The notes under the pieces are model-generated. The model ran no database searches. It was not told where the DNA came from and saw nothing but the letters and a program-made list of their open reading frames with translations. Below are positions 8,301-10,886 of a stretch of 10,886 nucleotides of DNA, piece after piece. The position numbers and the translations under genes were made by a program. This DNA comes from CAZIRO01 sp964541595. Its GTDB lineage: Bacteria > Acidobacteriota > HRBIN11. The DNA is taken from positions 1 to 10,886 of the forward strand of contig CAZIRO010000096.1 of the NCBI GenBank assembly GCA_964541595.1, in the 5' to 3' direction. How positions within the stretch are numbered: the first letter of the stretch is position 1; every line of letters begins with the position of its first letter.

Positions 8301-9740
8301 TCAGTACGCTTCATGTTTATGCGGTCCGGCGGCCCAGGTCAGTTGCACCCACAGGCGATGTTGCGTGTCCGGTTGCACACCCAGTGTCCGGATCAGACTG
8401 TACTGCAGACGCAACCGGACCCATTCACTCTGCCAGAACGTCACCACCGGTGAAAATGCCCATACGCGCGTCGCATCCGGGTCCATACGCTGCACGTAAT
8501 CCACCCGGGCACCGACCAGCCACCGGCGATTCAGTCGCCATTCGGTGAACACGAACCCACCCCATCGATTCCACCATTCGGGAACCCGAACAGGGGTCGG
8601 CGATGTGACCGGAGAGTTGAACGGACGCGGAACCGGTGGAATGACCTGTTGCCGGTTGTAATACACCTCGCCCCAGAGATCGAATCCGCGATATTTGGCA
8701 CGTCCCGGAGGCGTCCAGTTCAGACGAAACGCCAGGTTCCAGATCTGATGCCGCAGTCTCGGCGTATCGGACGCCAGTCCCTGCATGGTCGAGAGACTGA
8801 ACTCGAAGAACATCGACTCGGAAAGGTCATAATAATTATTCAAGAATACCAGCCAGGCCGGTCGCGTCAGCCGATTGCCGCGGAATCCCTCCGCGTCGCC
8901 CATGCCGAGGGTGACCACCAGTTCGGATGCGGAACTCCACAGCCTCGGCAGCAGCCACGCAATATGCAGTCCCGTCTGGCCGAGCGGTTCTTCACCCAGG
9001 AATGCGTCCATCGCCATGGGACGATCGATCTGCGGATACGCATGGCTGTGCCAGCGGTTGAGTTGACCGATCTGAACGTACTGCCGACCCAGCGCCAGAC
9101 GCAGATTGCCCGGGAGCGATGTCCATTCCACATACGCTTCCTCAAAATCCACTTCGCCGTCTTCGATCCCGAGAAAGACCTTCATCCGGCTGAACGGATC
9201 CAGCCAGGACACCATGGAAACTTCGATTTCACGGAGACGGAATCTGGATCGCGCCGGTTCTGCTACAGATATCGGTTCGGCCTCCATTGCCGGAACGTTT
9301 TCGGAGAATGCTGACGGACGGTACAGGCCGACGAGGTCGCCCGTGACACTGATTTCCGGATTCAATCGGTTCAGATTCAGTGCGCCGGATGCCGGCCGCG
9401 TTTCCGCAGGCGTCTCCTGCGCAGCCGGCGTGGTCGGTTCGGTCTCGGCAAGCAGTTCCGCTCGCAACTGTGCGAGTTCGTCCTCACCGGACGGTGCTGG
9501 AGCGGCACCAGCCGACGCACTGCGCAACTGCGCGATCTGTTGCCGCAACTGCATGACTTCCTGTTCCAGCGATGCAAGACGTTCCCGTAACCGTGCCACC
9601 TGCTGGGCAAGTTGATCCACGGCTGCGTCACATGCCGCCGACGGCGGTGCGGCGGCAACCGACGAGACCACGTTGACAGTCAACATGCCCAACAGCACAC
9701 ACAACATGAACACGATATTCATACGAAAACGCCGGGGCAT
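8301..9740 (-). CDS. Outer-membrane porin-like beta-barrel protein with N-terminal coiled coil, metal-uptake associated
   Basis: A 479-residue protein. ATG 9738-9740 is chosen because GGAGG (9747-9751) lies 6 nt upstream and a signal peptide follows directly (core IVFMLCVLLGMLTVNVV, cleavage after VAAA). The in-frame extension upstream runs through AT-rich leader and is not coding-like. Residues 41-73 form a heptad-patterned coiled coil (DQLAQQVARLRERLASLEQE and on), followed by an Ala/Pro/Glu/Thr-rich linker (about 77-120). From about residue 128 (NPEISVTGDLVGLY) the sequence alternates in amphipathic strands rich in Trp/Tyr/Arg to the aromatic C-terminal Tyr, as in outer-membrane barrels. 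The segment LNRWHSHAYPQIDRP (227-241) followed by FLGEEPLGQTG resembles a conserved NR-H-H-P-(x)DRP block I know from uncharacterised barrel proteins encoded beside zinc ABC transporters. The coiled coil suggests a trimer or a periplasmic spacer. Probable role, inferred: passage or capture of metal at the outer membrane for the ZnuA-type protein encoded next. Confidence 0.8.
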   Translation of the reverse strand: MPRRFRMNIVFMLCVLLGMLTVNVVSSVAAAPPSAACDAAVDQLAQQVARLRERLASLEQEVMQLRQQIAQLRSASAGAAPAPSGEDELAQLRAELLAETEPTTPAAQETPAETRPASGALNLNRLNPEISVTGDLVGLYRPSAFSENVPAMEAEPISVAEPARSRFRLREIEVSMVSWLDPFSRMKVFLGIEDGEVDFEEAYVEWTSLPGNLRLALGRQYVQIGQLNRWHSHAYPQIDRPMAMDAFLGEEPLGQTGLHIAWLLPRLWSSASELVVTLGMGDAEGFRGNRLTRPAWLVFLNNYYDLSESMFFEFSLSTMQGLASDTPRLRHQIWNLAFRLNWTPPGRAKYRGFDLWGEVYYNRQQVIPPVPRPFNSPVTSPTPVRVPEWWNRWGGFVFTEWRLNRRWLVGARVDYVQRMDPDATRVWAFSPVVTFWQSEWVRLRLQYSLIRTLGVQPDTQHRLWVQLTWAAGPHKHEAY

Positions 9741-9813
9741 GATTGGCCTCCAAAAATTATTAAATGAAAAAACAATTGAATATTTCGGATAAATGGAATG
9801 GTCTGACAAAATA
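9741..9813 (-). promoter_or_regulatory. AT-rich leader of the barrel-protein gene
   Basis: This stretch is much richer in A/T than its surroundings and contains the SD GGAGG (9747-9751). A TTGTCA that could be a -35 lies at 9804-9809 on the minus strand, but at 17 nt spacing the -10 position reads GAAATA, which is weak. An AATAAT (9756-9761) is too close to the SD to be a useful -10. I see no clear Zur/Fur-type palindrome. Transcription may start here or read through from the upstream small gene. Confidence 0.3.
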
Positions 9814-9888
9814 GACACCGACCGGCCGTCAGTTGCGTTCGGATGGGTTCCTGCAACCGGTGACACGTCCCGACGGCAGACCGGTGTC
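9814..9888 (-). promoter_or_regulatory. Structured inverted repeat (RNA leader or terminator) between small membrane gene and barrel gene
   Basis: Minus-strand RNA 5' arm GACACCGGUCUGCCGUC (9872-9888) can pair with GACGGCCGGUCGGUGUC (9814-9830): 16 of 17 positions, two of them G-U. A second stem, GUUGC (9853-9857) with GCAAC (9832-9836), is nested inside. The two G-U pairs become A-C mismatches on the opposite strand, so the structure is better formed by transcripts of the minus-strand operon. UAUUUUGUC follows, which is only a short U-run. It could be an attenuator, a metal-sensing leader, or the terminator of the small gene. It matches no riboswitch class I recognise. Confidence 0.45.
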
Positions 9889-9924
9889 AGGAGAATGAAC
9901 GCACCGTAGACGAACCCATGAGGA

Positions 9925-10167
9925 TTACACCGGCGGACCACGTGAGGGATGGAGGGCTATCCAGGGGGAGAATCGGACCGAAACGTCGACAAATCGGAGC
10001 AACCCCTGGCGCATGAGTAAACGGCCAAGGAGCAATACCGTTCCGACCAGGGCAACAAACTGCGCACAAACCGGGCAGCGCCGGCCGCTGTCCAGATGGA
10101 CATGCAACGTACCGTAGAGCAGGATCACAATGACCGCCGCGAACCAGATCCAGCGGCGGAACGACAC
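9925..10167 (-). CDS. Small two-TM membrane protein with HxH...CxxC putative metal-binding loop
   Basis: An 80-residue protein. I choose GTG 10165-10167 because GGGAGG (10174-10179) lies 7 nt upstream. The ATG codons at 10213-10218 overlap the -10 box of the promoter, so the transcript would begin after them. An N-terminal Arg-Arg precedes TM1 (about residues 6-20). A loop follows with H22-V-H24, D26 and C31-P-V-C34, then TM2 (about 36-51) and a basic C-terminal tail. By the positive-inside rule the His/Cys loop faces the periplasm. Two His and two Cys in this arrangement are typical zinc ligands. The gene lies directly upstream of the metal-uptake genes on the same strand, which makes a role in metal sensing or handling plausible, though unproven. 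I recognise no named family, so function is not assigned. Confidence 0.65.
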   Translation of the reverse strand: MSFRRWIWFAAVIVILLYGTLHVHLDSGRRCPVCAQFVALVGTVLLLGRLLMRQGLLRFVDVSVRFSPWIALHPSRGPPV

Positions 10168-10213
10168 TTCGGACCTCCCGTACAGCATACCGACCGCTCG
10201 AATGTATTCATTC

Positions 10214-10241
10214 ATCATACGTGTGGCCCCACGATTGTCAA
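10214..10241 (-). promoter_or_regulatory. Sigma70-type promoter of the small membrane protein gene
   Basis: On the minus strand TTGACA (10236-10241, perfect -35) is separated by 16 nt from TATGAT (10214-10219, five of six to consensus -10). Transcription would begin near 10207, leaving a leader of about 40 nt before the GTG start at 10167. It is the best minus-strand promoter in the window and may drive the whole metal-uptake operon. Confidence 0.7.
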
Positions 10242-10273
10242 CCAGGCGGTCTTTCCGGGATCGGAACGGGCAA

Positions 10274-10357
10274 TGGGGGTGTCAGGTCCCGGGTGGCGGG
10301 TGGTGGGTCTCAGGTGGCGGGGCTCAGGTCTCAGGTTCCGGGTGGCAGGTGGCAGGC
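10274..10357. repeat. Degenerate heptamer tandem repeat, about 12 units
   Basis: The plus strand can be cut into consecutive 7-mers ending in GGT: GTCAGGT, CCCGGGT, GGCGGGT, GGTGGGT, CTCAGGT, GGCGGGG, CTCAGGT, CTCAGGT, TCCGGGT, GGCAGGT, GGCAGGC, with TGGGGGT as a poor first unit. The consensus is roughly (G/C)(G/T)C(A/G)GGT. The G-runs on one strand also give G-quadruplex potential. It lies at the transition to the AT-richer right end. Confidence 0.8.
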
Positions 10358-10534
10358 TGCGGATGTCCGGGAGATGATCAAAAGTTGCACCATGAACTGA
10401 TAAGCATATCCATCGCGAGATTTTGTTGCGCAGTCTGGTCTACAGTCTGCATCGTGGCTTTATCCTCCGGCCTTCCCTGGACCGGGAAAGTTTCCTCTAT
10501 GTCCAATACTTTTTGTTTTCATTTTGGCTCATGT

Positions 10535-10598
10535 GGCATGGCCTGGGGTCGGGTATTTTTGGATGCACATCATCGGCCCAAACCCCAGAACTCATGCC
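10535..10598. repeat. 64-bp imperfect palindrome
   Basis: Arms GGCATG (10535-10540) and CATGCC (10593-10598), then CTGGGGT (10543-10549) and ACCCCAG (10582-10588), then GGG and CCC, with an apical GATG/CATC mini-stem. The result is a rod-like hairpin with small internal loops. No T-run follows on either strand, so a terminator is unlikely. It may be a recombination or mobile-element end structure, or a remnant of one. Confidence 0.55.
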
Positions 10599-10626
10599 TC
10601 AAATCATGATGTTTGCAGCAGAGTGT

Positions 10627-10655
10627 GTGACAAGAGTTTTCGGAAGATGTATAAT
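10627..10655 (+). promoter_or_regulatory. Strong sigma70-type promoter of the DNA methyltransferase gene
   Basis: GTGACA (10627-10632, five of six to the -35 consensus), a 17-nt spacer and a perfect TATAAT (10650-10655). Transcription would begin near 10662, giving a leader of about 47 nt to the ATG at 10709. The near-consensus sequence suggests constitutive expression, as is common for mobile or phage-type methylase genes. Confidence 0.75.
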
Positions 10656-10708
10656 ACATTGTTATCAGCCCCTTTTCGTCAAGGTGCTAGTTAATGGGGG
10701 GAGTAGAA

Positions 10709-10886
10709 ATGAATCGCGCAATGGAGCTCAACATAGACCTTGCATCAGAGAAGGAGACTCCGCTACAGGAACTTCACTCACTCCTCTTAGAAGAGATGCT
10801 GAACGGTAGGAAAAGCAAAAAAATATTAGCAATTCGTTGGTATGGTGGAAAATTTAGCCATTTGAATTGGCTTTTACTTATTCTTC
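10709..10886 (+). CDS. D12-class DNA adenine N6-methyltransferase, N-terminal fragment cut by window end
   Basis: ATG 10709-10711 with the SD GGGGGGAG (10696-10703) five nt upstream opens a frame of 59 codons that continues past the window. The first 40 or so residues are a charged, helical leader (LHSLLLEEMLNGRKSK). Then IRWYGGKFSHLNWLLLIL matches the N-terminal block of D12-family (Dam-like) adenine methyltransferases, whose (Y/F)xGGK element belongs to the S-adenosylmethionine site. Phage and mobile-element members often read RWYGGK. The catalytic DPPY motif would lie outside the window, so activity cannot be judged and the target site is unknown. Codons (TTA, ATA, AAA) are AT-rich and unlike the rest of the window, and the gene is transcribed in the opposite direction to all its neighbours, suggesting horizontal acquisition. 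It may be a solitary methylase or part of a restriction or phage module lying to the right. Confidence 0.75.
   Translation, partial: MNRAMELNIDLASEKETPLQELHSLLLEEMLNGRKSKKILAIRWYGGKFSHLNWLLLIL

Larger units (their letters stand above)
10242..10708. other. Intergenic region between divergent genes; no convincing gene
   Basis: This 467-bp region holds the heptamer tandem array, the 64-bp palindrome and the methyltransferase promoter, listed separately. Base composition falls from GC-rich to more AT-rich after about 10,370. A minus-strand frame of 42 codons (10378-10506, TTG start) reads like protein sequence but has no ribosome binding site, so it may be a gene remnant. A plus-strand frame from 10423 runs through the promoter and the methyltransferase start and is not credible. 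I see no tRNA. Confidence 0.6.

Noticed and set aside
7393..8499. Plus-strand open frame of 368 codons
   Set aside because: It is the antisense shadow of the ZnuA-type gene and its upstream spacer; composition is unlike a protein and no motif is visible.
9741..9813. Zur/Fur box
   Set aside because: The AT-rich stretch has short palindromes such as CAATTG but no extended inverted repeat that resembles a known metal-regulator site.
9741..9941. Upstream extension of the barrel protein by 67 residues
   Set aside because: It reads through AT-rich leader and the inverted repeat; the ATG at 9740 has a strong SD and is followed immediately by a signal peptide.
10535..10598. Integron attC site
   Set aside because: The conserved RYYYAAC/GTTRRRY cores are absent although the overall shape is similar.
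10130..10609. Plus-strand frame with Gly/Trp/Val repeats
   Set aside because: The peptide repeat only mirrors the DNA heptamer array, which is open in all frames; no start signal.
10423..10809. Plus-strand frame of 128 codons with hydrophobic N-terminus
   Set aside because: It crosses the near-consensus promoter and the SD and start of the methyltransferase in another frame, begins with TTG without an SD, and has no recognisable domain.
1..10886. CRISPR array, tRNA or rRNA
   Set aside because: No regularly spaced identical repeats with unique spacers, and no tRNA- or rRNA-like conserved blocks, were seen on either strand.

Overview
The window comes from a Gram-negative bacterium. It encodes signal peptides, an outer-membrane barrel protein and a periplasmic macroglobulin. 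Most of it (about 1-10,240) is fairly GC-rich, and every convincing gene there is on the minus strand. Where a promoter can be read it is sigma70-like (TTGACA/TATGAT). The gene families (FVDLAMAQ-type metal permease, zinc-associated barrel protein, thioester macroglobulin with a C-terminal receptor-binding domain) are familiar from Acidobacteriota, Gemmatimonadota, Deltaproteobacteria-like and FCB-group genomes. I cannot fix the phylum from the sequence.

Read in the direction of transcription (right to left), the first block is a divalent-metal, probably zinc, uptake locus. It holds an 80-residue two-TM protein with an HxH...CxxC loop (9925-10167), a structured inverted repeat (9814-9888), an outer-membrane porin-like protein with a coiled-coil N-terminus (8301-9740), a ZnuA-type periplasmic binding protein (7063-8241), and an ABC-3 permease with an unusual extra C-terminal TM plus soluble domain (5585-7027). 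Together these would move metal across the outer membrane, through the periplasm and across the inner membrane. No ATPase gene is present in the window.

The second block is an alpha-2-macroglobulin-like protease trap of about 1,607 residues with an intact CFEQ thioester site (596-5419). It has its own upstream region carrying repeated AAGTGAC-type words. Downstream is the start of a DUF4097-type beta-solenoid/adhesin-like protein that runs off the left edge (1-413).

The right end (about 10,270 onward) is different. A degenerate heptamer tandem repeat (10274-10357) marks the edge of a more AT-rich segment. That segment contains a 64-bp imperfect palindrome (10535-10598), a near-consensus plus-strand sigma70 promoter (10627-10655) and the 5' end of a D12-class DNA adenine methyltransferase gene (10709 onward, cut by the window). 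The change of composition, strand and gene type suggests the border of a horizontally acquired or mobile segment.
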